Below, in pieces: positions 49,876 to 57,741 of a stretch of 64,000 nucleotides of DNA. The stretch is taken from the NCBI GenBank assembly GCA_013112725.1, contig JABFFZ010000005.1, positions 55,217 through 119,216 on the forward strand, written 5' to 3'. The notes below the pieces were generated by a model that was given only the letters and a program-made list of their open reading frames with translations, was not told the origin of the DNA and searched no databases. Each line of letters begins with the position of its first letter. The stretch's first letter is position 1. Both the position numbers and the translations under genes were made by a program. The stretch comes from Chloroflexota bacterium. Lineage in GTDB: Bacteria > Chloroflexota > Anaerolineae > Promineifilales > Promineifilaceae.

Positions 49876-50433
49876 TTATTCGCCGGTATTAAGGATAGAG
49901 ATAGTGGCTAAAGGAATGACATCCCCTTGTTCCATTTCGTCTTGGGTGGCCTGCCACTGTTGGGCAAAATGGGTGATGGCGGGCAGGTAGCGGCGTTCGT
50001 TTTCGATGGTGACCTGGCGGATGAGGTGGGCGAGGGGACGGCCGTTGAGCCACTTGTATCGCTGCCCATCCGTCAAATCCCGGTCATTTAGCGTCTCTAG
50101 CCATTCTTCCAATTCCAGGCGTACTTTTATCAGATCATCAAATATGCGGTCGAGTTCCCGCTCCTGATTCTCTTCATACCGGGCCTGGTTGTATGCTTCC
50201 GCTTCGGCCAACGCTGCCAATAACCGGGTGGGGCGTTTGCCCTTTTCAATCTGCATCAGCGCCGTCACTAATTCCGATTCCCACACCGTCAGGTTGACCA
50301 GCACATCGGCAATAGACCAATCCCCTATGGCTCCTGGTTGGATCAAAGCCTCATCGGGCAGCATTTCAATGACTACCAGCAATTGCTCGCGGGCGCCGTC
50401 CAATTCAGCCAAAAGTTGTTCTACACTGCTCAT
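49876..50433 (-). CDS. DinB/ClbS-like four-helix protein
   Basis: 185 residues, all-helical: VEQLLAELDGAREQLLVVIE, PGAIGDWSIADVLVNLTVWE with the HxxxW-like metal-site position occupied by N/W, RIFDDLIKVRLELEEWLETL, and a C-terminal helix with HLIRQVTIENERRYLPAITHF. The ClbS/DfsB branch includes colibactin self-protection proteins. A metal-binding triad is incomplete by eye. Start ATG 50433; upstream part of the open frame has no ribosome site. Confidence 0.7.
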   Translation of the reverse strand: MSSVEQLLAELDGAREQLLVVIEMLPDEALIQPGAIGDWSIADVLVNLTVWESELVTALMQIEKGKRPTRLLAALAEAEAYNQARYEENQERELDRIFDDLIKVRLELEEWLETLNDRDLTDGQRYKWLNGRPLAHLIRQVTIENERRYLPAITHFAQQWQATQDEMEQGDVIPLATISILNTGE

Positions 50434-50648
50434 GGCAGAAATTCTAACATTGGCCTCTGGTTGTGACCACTCCCGCGCAAATATGATGACATCCATCACG
50501 CGATAACGATGATTTCTCACCTTCCCCCGTGAGGCTGTCGCTGCCTATACTTGGGCGTATGATGAGACCGGATAGTCTGGTGCGTGGCAAGGGGTAACGG
50601 CCGTAACCAGACCATTCTTTAGCAGACACATAGTGCTGTTTGCCAAAA

Positions 50649-50679
50649 TTAACATGATCACGCCATGTTAAAGTATAAT
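50649..50679 (+). promoter_or_regulatory. Inverted-repeat operator overlapping a TATAAT promoter
   Basis: TTAACATG (50649-50656) and CATGTTAA (50664-50671) are perfect inverted arms with a 7-base spacer, immediately followed by TATAAT (50674-50679). A repressor bound here would block the promoter of the downstream gene at 50.7 kb and perhaps the whole ccm operon. The rest of 50434-50648 shows no gene. Confidence 0.6.
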
Positions 50680-50726
50680 CCTACCTATGACCTGTGTTTA
50701 GAGCAGATGGGAGTAAACTGATTGTT

Positions 50727-51086
50727 ATGATGACTACCCCACCATCCGCATTACCCTATGATCTCGGCCCAGATGATTCATCTACCCCCAACTCTCTTGC
50801 TGCCAAAGAGATAATGCCCGGTGGACAAACGGAAGTGAAGTGGAAAGTGGTCGCGGAAACAGCGGGTATTACCAACGCCACTATCATTGGCGGTCGTCTG
50901 CAAAGTGAAGACATTCCCACCCGCGTCTGGCAAGAGAGCGCCGGCCAGGCGTTCGGCCTCACCGTCGGGCTGCTGGGCACAGGTTATGTGGCCGTGCCCG
51001 CCGAATACGAGGTGCGGGCGCTGGAAATTTTGGCGACGGATGAGAGTGAATTGGTAGATGAGGAAGATTGGCAGTCAGGTTCGTAG
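50727..51086 (+). CDS. Small protein of unknown function ahead of ccmE
   Basis: 119 residues from the ATG at 50727 (a GTG at 50694 would add 11). Begins MTTPPSALPYDLGPDDSSTP, then a domain with PGGQTEVKWKVVAETAGITN, GLTVGLLGTGYVAVPAEYEV and an acidic tail. No signal or membrane segment; family not recognised. Its position directly before the cytochrome c maturation genes and downstream of the operator suggests a linked role, but there is a GGGCGATTTGCCAAATCGCCC hairpin (51087-51107) between it and ccmE. Confidence 0.5.
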   Translation: MMTTPPSALPYDLGPDDSSTPNSLAAKEIMPGGQTEVKWKVVAETAGITNATIIGGRLQSEDIPTRVWQESAGQAFGLTVGLLGTGYVAVPAEYEVRALEILATDESELVDEEDWQSGS

Positions 51087-51110
51087 GGCGATTTGCCAAA
51101 TCGCCCTACC
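51086..51110. terminator. Perfect hairpin between 50727 gene and ccmE
   Basis: GTAGGGCGATTTG and CAAATCGCCCTAC pair around 51086-51110 without a following T run; a related GGGCGATTTGGCAAATCGC lies at 257-275. Confidence 0.5.
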
Positions 51111-51130
51111 AATGATGAAAGGAGTAAAAA

Positions 51131-51625
51131 ATGGCTGATACAACTTGGACAAATCAAGGCGATGTTTTAACCGGTGCAAAAAATAGCCGTCTGAAATTTA
51201 TTGTGGGCGGCGTTGTTCTCTTTGCGGCCATCATTTTTCTGGTGGTAAACGCAATGAGCGGCAATACCCAGCTTTACAAAACGGTAGATGAGTTTTATGC
51301 CGACCAGAGCCGGCTGACCGGGCGCGATTTGCGCGTGGCCGGTTGGGTGGTGGGAGATACGGTGCAGTTCACCCAGATAGACGCCGCCACCACCCGCCTG
51401 GAATTTGACATTGTAGATGACCTGAGCAACCCCAATGCGCCCCGGCTGCATGTGGTGGCGATGAATGAGCCGAAACCGGATTTGCTGCAAGATCAGGCGC
51501 AGGCGTTGGTAGAAGGCAGCGCCGATGAAGATGGCATTTTCTATGCCAATGCCGGCGGCCTGCTGCTGAAATGCCCCACCCGTTATGAAGAAATGGATCC
51601 GGCGTTGCATAATCCGAATCCGTAA
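51131..51625 (+). CDS. ccmE: Cytochrome c maturation protein CcmE, CxxxY heme-binding variant
   Basis: 164 residues: a membrane anchor (FIVGGVVLFAAIIFLVVNAM) and the CcmE OB-fold (RDLRVAGWVVGDTVQFTQID, LEFDIVDD). CcmE carries heme covalently on the outer face and passes it to apocytochrome via CcmF. In proteobacterial CcmE the heme-binding motif is HxxxY; here it is Cys148-PTR-Tyr152, the Cys variant known from some archaea and sulfate reducers. AAAGGAG precedes the ATG. First gene of the ccm operon. Confidence 0.9.
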   Translation: MADTTWTNQGDVLTGAKNSRLKFIVGGVVLFAAIIFLVVNAMSGNTQLYKTVDEFYADQSRLTGRDLRVAGWVVGDTVQFTQIDAATTRLEFDIVDDLSNPNAPRLHVVAMNEPKPDLLQDQAQALVEGSADEDGIFYANAGGLLLKCPTRYEEMDPALHNPNP

Positions 51626-51715
51626 TCTGTGATCGGTAATCTGTAATCGGACTTCGGATTACGGTTCACGCATCACGCATCACGCATCACGTTTCCCGTT
51701 CCTGGAGAAAGTTGT

Positions 51716-53716
51716 ATGATTCCTGATCTTGGTACTATCGCGTTGGGCTTTGCCTTTGGCACGGCCGTGTACGCTGCCCTGGCTGCCTGGTATGGCCATC
51801 GTACCGACCAGCCGCGTTGGGTAGAAAGCGCCCGCAATGCCACCATTATCACCCTGCCATTAGTGGCCCTGGCCTGTTTTTTGTTGATTATTTCCCTGTT
51901 GCGCAGTGACTTTTCGATAGAATATGTCTGGCGCGTTAGCAGCCGGGGGATGCCGGACTATCTTAAAGTGACCGCGTTGTGGGGTGGGCAGGCCGGGTCA
52001 TTACTCTTTTGGAATTTTCTATTGGCCGTGTTTACGGCCGCCGCCATGATGCGCAACTGGCGACGCCAGCGGGAACTGATGGCGTATGCCATCATGGTTG
52101 CCAGTTTCACCCAGATATTTTTCCTGGGCCTTTCACTTTTTATAGAAAACCCCTTTAATCGGCTGGCATTTGTATCCCCCGATGGTAATGGGCTGAATCC
52201 GCTGCTGCGCCATCCCGGCATGATTATCCATCCACCGATGCTCTATCTGGGCTTCGTCGGTTTCACCATCCCCTATGCTTTTGGTATGGCGGCGCTCATG
52301 TCTGGCAAACTGGATGATACCTGGATTCGCCTGACGCGGCGCTGGACGCTGGTGGCCTGGTTGTTCCTGAGCCTGGGTCTCATTTTGGGCGGCCGTTGGG
52401 CGTATGATGTGTTGGGCTGGGGCGGTTACTGGGCCTGGGACCCGGTGGAAAATGCCTCGCTCATGCCCTGGCTGGCAGGCACCGCCTTTCTCCATTCGGT
52501 GATGATTCAAGAAAAGCGGGATATGTTCAAAATGTGGAACATGTTCCTGATTGTGCTGACATTCTGTCTGGTTATATCCGGCACATTTATTGTGCGCAGC
52601 GGCGTCATTTCCTCGGTCCATTCTTTCGCCCAATCAGCCATCGGCCCGCTGTTTTTTGGTTTCATTGCCATCATGTTTGTCTTCTCCGTATATTGGCTGA
52701 GCAAACGGCACGAGGCGCTGAAGTCAGAAAATCACCTGAACTCGTTCCTCTCCCGCGAGGCTGCGTTTCTGTACAATAACTTCCTGATCCTGGCAATTCT
52801 GGCGGTTGTATTTCTGTTTACCTATTACCCCATCTTTTCCGAACTGATTACCGGCGAAAAGGGGTTTGTGGGACCGCCGGTATATGAGCAGGCGACCGGC
52901 CCGCTTTTTGGGGCGTTGGTGCTGCTGATGGGCGTGGCCCCTATGACGATGTGGTACCGTACCAGTGCGCAGCGTATTGGCATGGGGGTACGTTGGCCGG
53001 CGCTGGCGGCGCTCATTTTTATTGGTGTGCTGATTGTCCTGGGCATCCGTGACTGGCGGGCGCTGCTGGGTCTGTGGATTGTCTCCTTTGCGGCCATATT
53101 GACCTTGCTGGAGTTCTGGAAAGGGACGCGGGGACGAATGAAGGCCAAAGGCGAACCGCCTTGGACGGCTTTTGCTACGTTGATGGGGCGTAACCGGCGG
53201 CGCTATGGTGGTTACTGGATTCACATGGGCGTTATAGTTATGGCCTTTGGCATTATTAGCATGGAACTGTTCCAGGAGCAGACGCAAATTCGCCTGACGG
53301 TTGGCGACACCCTCTCGTTAGGGCGCTATGAGATGCAATTCCTGGGGGCCAGCCGTTTTCCAGGGCCGGATGATTTGTTGATCACGCAGGCGACGGTGGA
53401 TGTGTATGACAACGGCCGTTACGTTGGCCAATTTTACCCCCGCACCGAACTGTACACGCGCACTAACCAGCCCATGACCATCCCCGATGCCCGCTCCACC
53501 ATCAGCGAAGATTTTTACATGTTGATGATTAACTGGGAGCCAACATCCTCTAACCAGGCAACCTTCCGGGTGTATCTGAACCCGCTAGTGAACTGGGTGT
53601 GGGCCGGTGGCATCATCTTTGTTATTGGCACCCTCATCGCTGCCTGGCCAGATCGAAAGGAAGAACTGGTTACAGTTTCCCGGCCGCACCAGACGGTGTT
53701 GGCTGGCGGTGATTAG
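51716..53716 (+). CDS. ccmF: Cytochrome c heme lyase subunit CcmF
   Basis: 666 residues and about 13-15 membrane helices. The WWD heme-handling motif is seen as WGGYWAWDPVENASLMPWL, and other family blocks include NPFNRL, GLNPLLRHPGMIIHPPMLYLG and FLSREAAFLYNNF. A large soluble loop near the C-terminus (LGRYEMQFLGASRFPGPDDL) fits the CcmF periplasmic domain. Joins heme from CcmE to apocytochrome c. GGAGAAAG precedes the ATG. Confidence 0.95.
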   Translation: MIPDLGTIALGFAFGTAVYAALAAWYGHRTDQPRWVESARNATIITLPLVALACFLLIISLLRSDFSIEYVWRVSSRGMPDYLKVTALWGGQAGSLLFWNFLLAVFTAAAMMRNWRRQRELMAYAIMVASFTQIFFLGLSLFIENPFNRLAFVSPDGNGLNPLLRHPGMIIHPPMLYLGFVGFTIPYAFGMAALMSGKLDDTWIRLTRRWTLVAWLFLSLGLILGGRWAYDVLGWGGYWAWDPVENASLMPWLAGTAFLHSVMIQEKRDMFKMWNMFLIVLTFCLVISGTFIVRSGVISSVHSFAQSAIGPLFFGFIAIMFVFSVYWLSKRHEALKSENHLNSFLSREAAFLYNNFLILAILAVVFLFTYYPIFSELITGEKGFVGPPVYEQATGPLFGALVLLMGVAPMTMWYRTSAQRIGMGVRWPALAALIFIGVLIVLGIRDWRALLGLWIVSFAAILTLLEFWKGTRGRMKAKGEPPWTAFATLMGRNRRRYGGYWIHMGVIVMAFGIISMELFQEQTQIRLTVGDTLSLGRYEMQFLGASRFPGPDDLLITQATVDVYDNGRYVGQFYPRTELYTRTNQPMTIPDARSTISEDFYMLMINWEPTSSNQATFRVYLNPLVNWVWAGGIIFVIGTLIAAWPDRKEELVTVSRPHQTVLAGGD

Positions 53717-53747
53717 GCGTTCAAGCGCCAGGTGATGAGGTGATGAG

Positions 53748-54302
53748 GTGAAAGAGCGATTACGAATTACGGATTATGGATTGTGTTTTACGTTTTGCGG
53801 CCTCCTGCTTACGCTGCTCTTCCTCACGGCCGGCGTGGCCATGGCGCAGACGGGGGAAGTGACCGATGATGAGGTCAACGCTGTGGCCAAAGATTTATTT
53901 TGCCCGGTATGTGAAAGTACACCATTGGATGTGTGCCCGACGAAGGCTTGCGCTGATTGGCGAGAATTAATCCGCACGCAGTTAGCCGAAGGCAAAACCA
54001 GGGCAGAAATTCATGACTATTTTGCCCGGCAGTATGGCGATGGGGTGCTGGCTGACCCGCCGAAACGCGGTTTTAGCTTGATATTATGGGCGCTGCCGGT
54101 AATAGGTGTAGCCATCGGTGGGGTGTTGTTTGTGCGCTATGTACGCAACTTGCGGCGGGAGGGGGATGCGGCGGCAACGGCCGTTGTCCCCACTACTCTG
54201 TCGCCGGCCTCAGCGGCATCAGTCCTCCAACCGATTGTCCCCCTGGAAGCCAGCGGCGACTATGTGTCCCGTGTTGAGGAAGAGCTGCTGGCGCGAAAAT
54301 AG
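53748..54302 (+). CDS. ccmH: Cytochrome c maturation thioredoxin-like reductase CcmH/CycL
   Basis: 184 residues: a signal or anchor helix (LLLTLLFLTAGVAMAQ), the helical CcmH domain with LFCPVCESTPLDVCPTKACADW, then DYFARQYGDGVLADPPKRGF and a second helix (ILWALPVIGVAIGGVLFV). The redox motif is CPVC as LRCPVCQ in E. coli, with two additional Cys (DVCPTKAC) absent from standard CcmH. It keeps apocytochrome heme-binding cysteines reduced. GTG start at 53748. Confidence 0.88.
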   Translation: MKERLRITDYGLCFTFCGLLLTLLFLTAGVAMAQTGEVTDDEVNAVAKDLFCPVCESTPLDVCPTKACADWRELIRTQLAEGKTRAEIHDYFARQYGDGVLADPPKRGFSLILWALPVIGVAIGGVLFVRYVRNLRREGDAAATAVVPTTLSPASAASVLQPIVPLEASGDYVSRVEEELLARK

Positions 54303-54315
54303 TGCGAGGTAAAAG

Positions 54316-54930
54316 ATGACCGATACGATGAAAGTGTCTGAAATTGAATCTACCGAACTGGCCCCTGCCGTGGAAACAACGGCTAAACGGGGTGTTCGTT
54401 GGACGGCCGTAGCCATGTGGGCCGTGGCGTTGGGTGTTTTGGCGCTCTTGGGCTGGGGTCTGATCCAGGCCAACGCCCCCCGCCCCGAAGTAGGCGAAGT
54501 AGCCCCCCCCTTTACGGTGGAGTTTTTCACCGGCTATGAGTGGCAGGGCCAGCCTTCTGTGGCGTTAGAGGACCTGAGAGGCAAGGTGGTAGTGCTGAAC
54601 TTCTGGGCCTCCTGGTGTGTCGAGTGCCGCTATGAAGCGGATGTGCTGGAAAATGCTTCTCGCCAATACGCACCGGATGAGGTGGTTTTCCTGGGAGTGG
54701 CCTATGCCGATGTGGAGCCAAATTCGCTGGCGTACATGCAAGAGTTTGGCGTCTCTTACCCCCACGCGCCGGATTTGGGTACCAGAATTTCTAACAGCTA
54801 TGAAATTACCGGTGTGCCGGAGACGTTTGTGATTGGCCCGGATGGCAAGATCGTCTATGTTCACATTGGGCCAATTAACCAGACGACGCTGAACCGAGTG
54901 ATTGCCCAGGCAATGGAAGGGGGATCATGA
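54316..54930 (+). CDS. ccmG: CcmG/ResA-type membrane thioredoxin (TlpA family)
   Basis: 204 residues: cytosolic tail of 30, one membrane helix (VAMWAVALGVLALLGWGLIQ), then a TlpA-like thioredoxin domain with FWASWCVECRYEADVLE (active site CVEC), and cis-Pro in GVPETFVIG. It would pass electrons to CcmH or apocytochrome on the outside. Its last codons overlap the next start (ATGA type). Confidence 0.85.
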   Translation: MTDTMKVSEIESTELAPAVETTAKRGVRWTAVAMWAVALGVLALLGWGLIQANAPRPEVGEVAPPFTVEFFTGYEWQGQPSVALEDLRGKVVVLNFWASWCVECRYEADVLENASRQYAPDEVVFLGVAYADVEPNSLAYMQEFGVSYPHAPDLGTRISNSYEITGVPETFVIGPDGKIVYVHIGPINQTTLNRVIAQAMEGGS

Positions 54931-55424
54931 CCACAGGTTCCATTTTGTTAGGGGCGGCCATACTGCTGTTGGTGGTTTTATTTGTGGCCCGACCATTACT
55001 TCAGCGCGCCCCGGTTGCACCCTTACCGCGTACCAGTCGCCAGCGGCTGCTGGCACAAAAAGAAGCGTTGTTGGCCGAAATTTTGTCACTAGATTTTGAT
55101 TATGAGACAGGCAAACTGCCGCCTGAACTGTACCAACATCAACGCGCCGCTATGGTGGCCGAGGCAGCCGCCATCCTGGAACAGCTAGACAGCCTGCCAC
55201 AGGTAGTCATTGCAGACGCCGAAATCGAGGCGGCCATTGCCCAACTGCGCGGACAGGCGCCGGCGGCGCCGGTTGTTACACCCCCTGTGGCCGTCTCCGT
55301 CTCCGGGAGTGGGAATGGTCACGGCCGTTTCTGTACCCAGTGCGGCTCAACCATAGACCCCAATGACAAGTTCTGCGCCCATTGCGGTTCTAAAATAACA
55401 CCACCCGCCGTGAAACCGGCATAA
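54927..55424 (+). CDS. Membrane-anchored zinc-ribbon protein in the CcmI position
   Basis: 165 residues. N-terminal membrane helix (ILLGAAILLLVVLFVARPLL), a helical segment (RLLAQKEALLAEILSLDFDY, LPPELYQHQRAAMVAEAAAI) that resembles the start of CcmI, and a C-terminal zinc ribbon CTQCGSTIDPNDKFCAHCGS. The gene overlaps ccmG by 4 bases, so it belongs to the operon. Its role is inferred to be CcmI-like handling of apocytochrome; the zinc ribbon is not part of classical CcmI. Confidence 0.7.
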   Translation: MTTGSILLGAAILLLVVLFVARPLLQRAPVAPLPRTSRQRLLAQKEALLAEILSLDFDYETGKLPPELYQHQRAAMVAEAAAILEQLDSLPQVVIADAEIEAAIAQLRGQAPAAPVVTPPVAVSVSGSGNGHGRFCTQCGSTIDPNDKFCAHCGSKITPPAVKPA

Positions 55425-55433
55425 TGAAGCTGG

Positions 55434-55467
55434 AGACCTGACAGGTTTCCAAAAACCTGTCAGGTCT
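55434..55467. repeat. AGACCTGACAGGTTT perfect hairpin (family V-like)
   Basis: AGACCTGACAGGTTT (55434-55448) pairs with AAACCTGTCAGGTCT (55453-55467). No T run. It lies inside the ccm operon before the cytochrome gene. Confidence 0.65.
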
Positions 55468-55499
55468 GAACGGCTACCAAAATTCAAAAGAGCCATTTG

Positions 55500-57248
55500 A
55501 TGAAGTTGATTAGACTCCTACTTGTTATTCTCCTTCTGGTATTTTTAACTGTACTCACCCTCAATAGGCCTACCGTCGCCCAAGAGCCGGTGCTGCCGAT
55601 TGCCCCGCCGGATGCGACAGCGGGGCTGGCAATTTACAACGAACGGTGCGTAGTCTGCCACGGACCGTTGGGCGCAGGCGACGGCGAACAGGCGTTGGCT
55701 GCCGGGTTGGAGCCGCGTAATTTTACCGACCCGGCCTACCACCTGGCTGCCGAACCGCAGCAAATGTTTGACGTCATCACCAACGGCAGCATGGTGAATG
55801 GTATGCCACCTTTTGGTCCGGTTTCTTCCAACCCACTCAATGAGGGCGAAATCTGGGATCTGATCGCCGCCGTCTACAGCTTTGGGGTGACGCCCACTGC
55901 CCTGGAAAATGGCGAAACGCTCTTTGCCGATTTGGGCGGCGACCTGGCCGATATACCTGACATCGTCTACTGGTTTACGCATAGCAACCAGAGCGCCCTG
56001 GCCGATCTGGAAAGCGGTAGTTGGGGTGTGGATGTGTCGGGTCTGACAGCGCCGGAAAAGCAGCAGGTGGTGGACTACGGCCGTGCCCAACATTACACCT
56101 ATGCCAACCCATTGGCCGCTTTTGAACCCATTCCCTCGGCTACCATCACCGGCCTGATTGTGAACGGTTCCACTTCCCAGGAAGTGACAGAGGGCGAAGC
56201 CACGCTGCGCGCCTTCAACACCAATTTTGCCCAGACCTTCATAATGACGACGACGGTGGGGGCGGACGGCCGTTACACCTTCAACCTGGAAAATGTGCTG
56301 CCAGAGTGGATATACCTGGTCACCACCGACTACAACGACCTGACCTTTAACAGCAACCCCAACCGGCTCGACCGTACCCAGCCAGAACTAAATATGCCCG
56401 TTATCGTCTATGACACCACCACCGATCCTGGTGTGGTCACCATCAGCCAGATTCACATGATCCTCAACTTTACGGCGGATGGTTTGCAGGTGTCTGAGCT
56501 TTACATCTTCGACAACAACGCCAATGCCGTTTTCGTGGGTAAAACGGGCGATTTTGCCGATGGTGTGGTAGACATTTCTGTGCCTGCCGGGGCTGAGGCC
56601 GTGAATTTCCGGCGTTCCTTTGGTTCGATGGAAAATTTCTCGGCAGCGCCAGAGGTGATCCAGACGGAAACAGGCTGGGCAGATACCGTACCGCTGCGCC
56701 CCGGCGCCGGCAGCACCAATTTGCTGGTCTCTTATGTGCTGCCCTATGAAGACGGGCTGCGGCTGGCGCATCCACTGGCTTATCCCACGATAGGCGCAAC
56801 GGCTATTGTGCCGGACAATGGCGTTCGGCTGGGCGGTGATGGCTGGCAGAGCCAGGGCAACCAACAGATGGGCAGCGGCGCGTTTGTGGCCTACAGCAAC
56901 AATAATCTGGCCGGGGCCGAGGCGTTGCTGGTGGAACTCAACGGCCGTCCCACGCAATTGGCCGATGTCCAGGGCAATACCATATTGGTGCGCAACGATA
57001 CGCAGGAATTGATCATCGGTCTGGTGGTCTTGAGCATGGCCGGCGTTCTGGCAGTGATCGTGGTGAAAAAGTGGCGAGAGGACGCGCCGGCTGACGAAAC
57101 GGCCGTCGCTTCAGTTGATCCCCACTCCCTCCTGCAAGCCATCGCGGACCTGGATGACGCCTACGCTGCCGGGCAGATCAACGAAAGCAAATACCGCCGG
57201 CAGCGAGAACAATTGAAACAAGAATTGATAGCCATATGGCCTGGATGA
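55500..57248 (+). CDS. Membrane-bound c-type cytochrome with C-terminal cytosolic helical segment
   Basis: 582 residues from ATG 55500. Signal segment (LLLVILLLVFLTVLTL), then a cytochrome c domain with heme site CVVCH in YNERCVVCHGPLGAGDGEQA and a probable Met ligand in GSMVNGMPPFGP; a second cytochrome-like helical stretch without CxxCH follows (GETLFADLGGDLADIPDIVY). A large beta-rich domain leads to a C-terminal membrane helix (LIIGLVVLSMAGVLAVIVVK) and a helical tail (LDDAYAAGQINESKYRRQRE) like that of the preceding CcmI-like protein. It is probably a client of the operon and an electron carrier of unknown partner. Confidence 0.78.
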   Translation: MKLIRLLLVILLLVFLTVLTLNRPTVAQEPVLPIAPPDATAGLAIYNERCVVCHGPLGAGDGEQALAAGLEPRNFTDPAYHLAAEPQQMFDVITNGSMVNGMPPFGPVSSNPLNEGEIWDLIAAVYSFGVTPTALENGETLFADLGGDLADIPDIVYWFTHSNQSALADLESGSWGVDVSGLTAPEKQQVVDYGRAQHYTYANPLAAFEPIPSATITGLIVNGSTSQEVTEGEATLRAFNTNFAQTFIMTTTVGADGRYTFNLENVLPEWIYLVTTDYNDLTFNSNPNRLDRTQPELNMPVIVYDTTTDPGVVTISQIHMILNFTADGLQVSELYIFDNNANAVFVGKTGDFADGVVDISVPAGAEAVNFRRSFGSMENFSAAPEVIQTETGWADTVPLRPGAGSTNLLVSYVLPYEDGLRLAHPLAYPTIGATAIVPDNGVRLGGDGWQSQGNQQMGSGAFVAYSNNNLAGAEALLVELNGRPTQLADVQGNTILVRNDTQELIIGLVVLSMAGVLAVIVVKKWREDAPADETAVASVDPHSLLQAIADLDDAYAAGQINESKYRRQREQLKQELIAIWPG

Positions 57249-57305
57249 GATTGGAGATTAGAGATTAGAGATTAGAGATTAGAGATTAAAATAATCTCCA
57301 CTCTC
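57246..57305. repeat. Tandem GATTAGAGATTAGA repeat with inverted end (family II)
   Basis: Five tandem AGAGATT units followed by AATCTCCACTCTCC. Without spacers between units it is not a CRISPR. Confidence 0.65.
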
Positions 57306-57321
57306 CAGCCTGCAGTCCCTC

Positions 57322-57630
57322 ATGTACAAATTTGTTACCATTTACCGCAAAGTAGACGATGAACAGAAACTGGAAGACTTTTTTTCCGGTACACACCTGC
57401 CGCTGGCGGAATCTCTGCCCAACTTGCAGCGCCGCGAAGTCAGCCGCATTACCCGTAAACCAGGTGGTCCATCCCGTTATCATCTCATGCTGGAACTTTA
57501 TTTTGAGGACGAGATGGCTTTCCAAACGGCCGTCGTCAGCGAAACGGGCGTTCAACTGATTCAAGCCCTCAAACCCTGGGCCGACGCCAAACTTATCACC
57601 TGGTTCTTTGCCGAATCTTTTGTGGAATGA
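57322..57630 (+). CDS. EthD-domain protein
   Basis: 102 residues of the dimeric ferredoxin-like EthD fold: MYKFVTIYRKVDDEQKLEDF, FSGTHLPLAESLPNLQRREV and a C-terminal KPWADAKLITWFFAESF. Family members act with ether- or polyketide-degrading enzymes or have unknown roles. It stands alone between the cytochrome gene and the convergent LuxR-Kelch gene. Confidence 0.78.
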   Translation: MYKFVTIYRKVDDEQKLEDFFSGTHLPLAESLPNLQRREVSRITRKPGGPSRYHLMLELYFEDEMAFQTAVVSETGVQLIQALKPWADAKLITWFFAESFVE

Positions 57631-57741
57631 TCCGCGAAGGACGCGAAGATCGGGAAGTTTTTCCCTGAAGCCCCCCTGCGTCTATGGGCGAGTTTTTCCA
57701 GCAAACCCACCGCTCACTGCTTACCTTTCACCGCTCACTGA

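Noticed and set aside
57246..57305. Tandem 7-14 base repeats that might suggest a CRISPR array
   Set aside because: Units are directly adjacent with no spacers and form an inverted repeat; no cas genes in the window.
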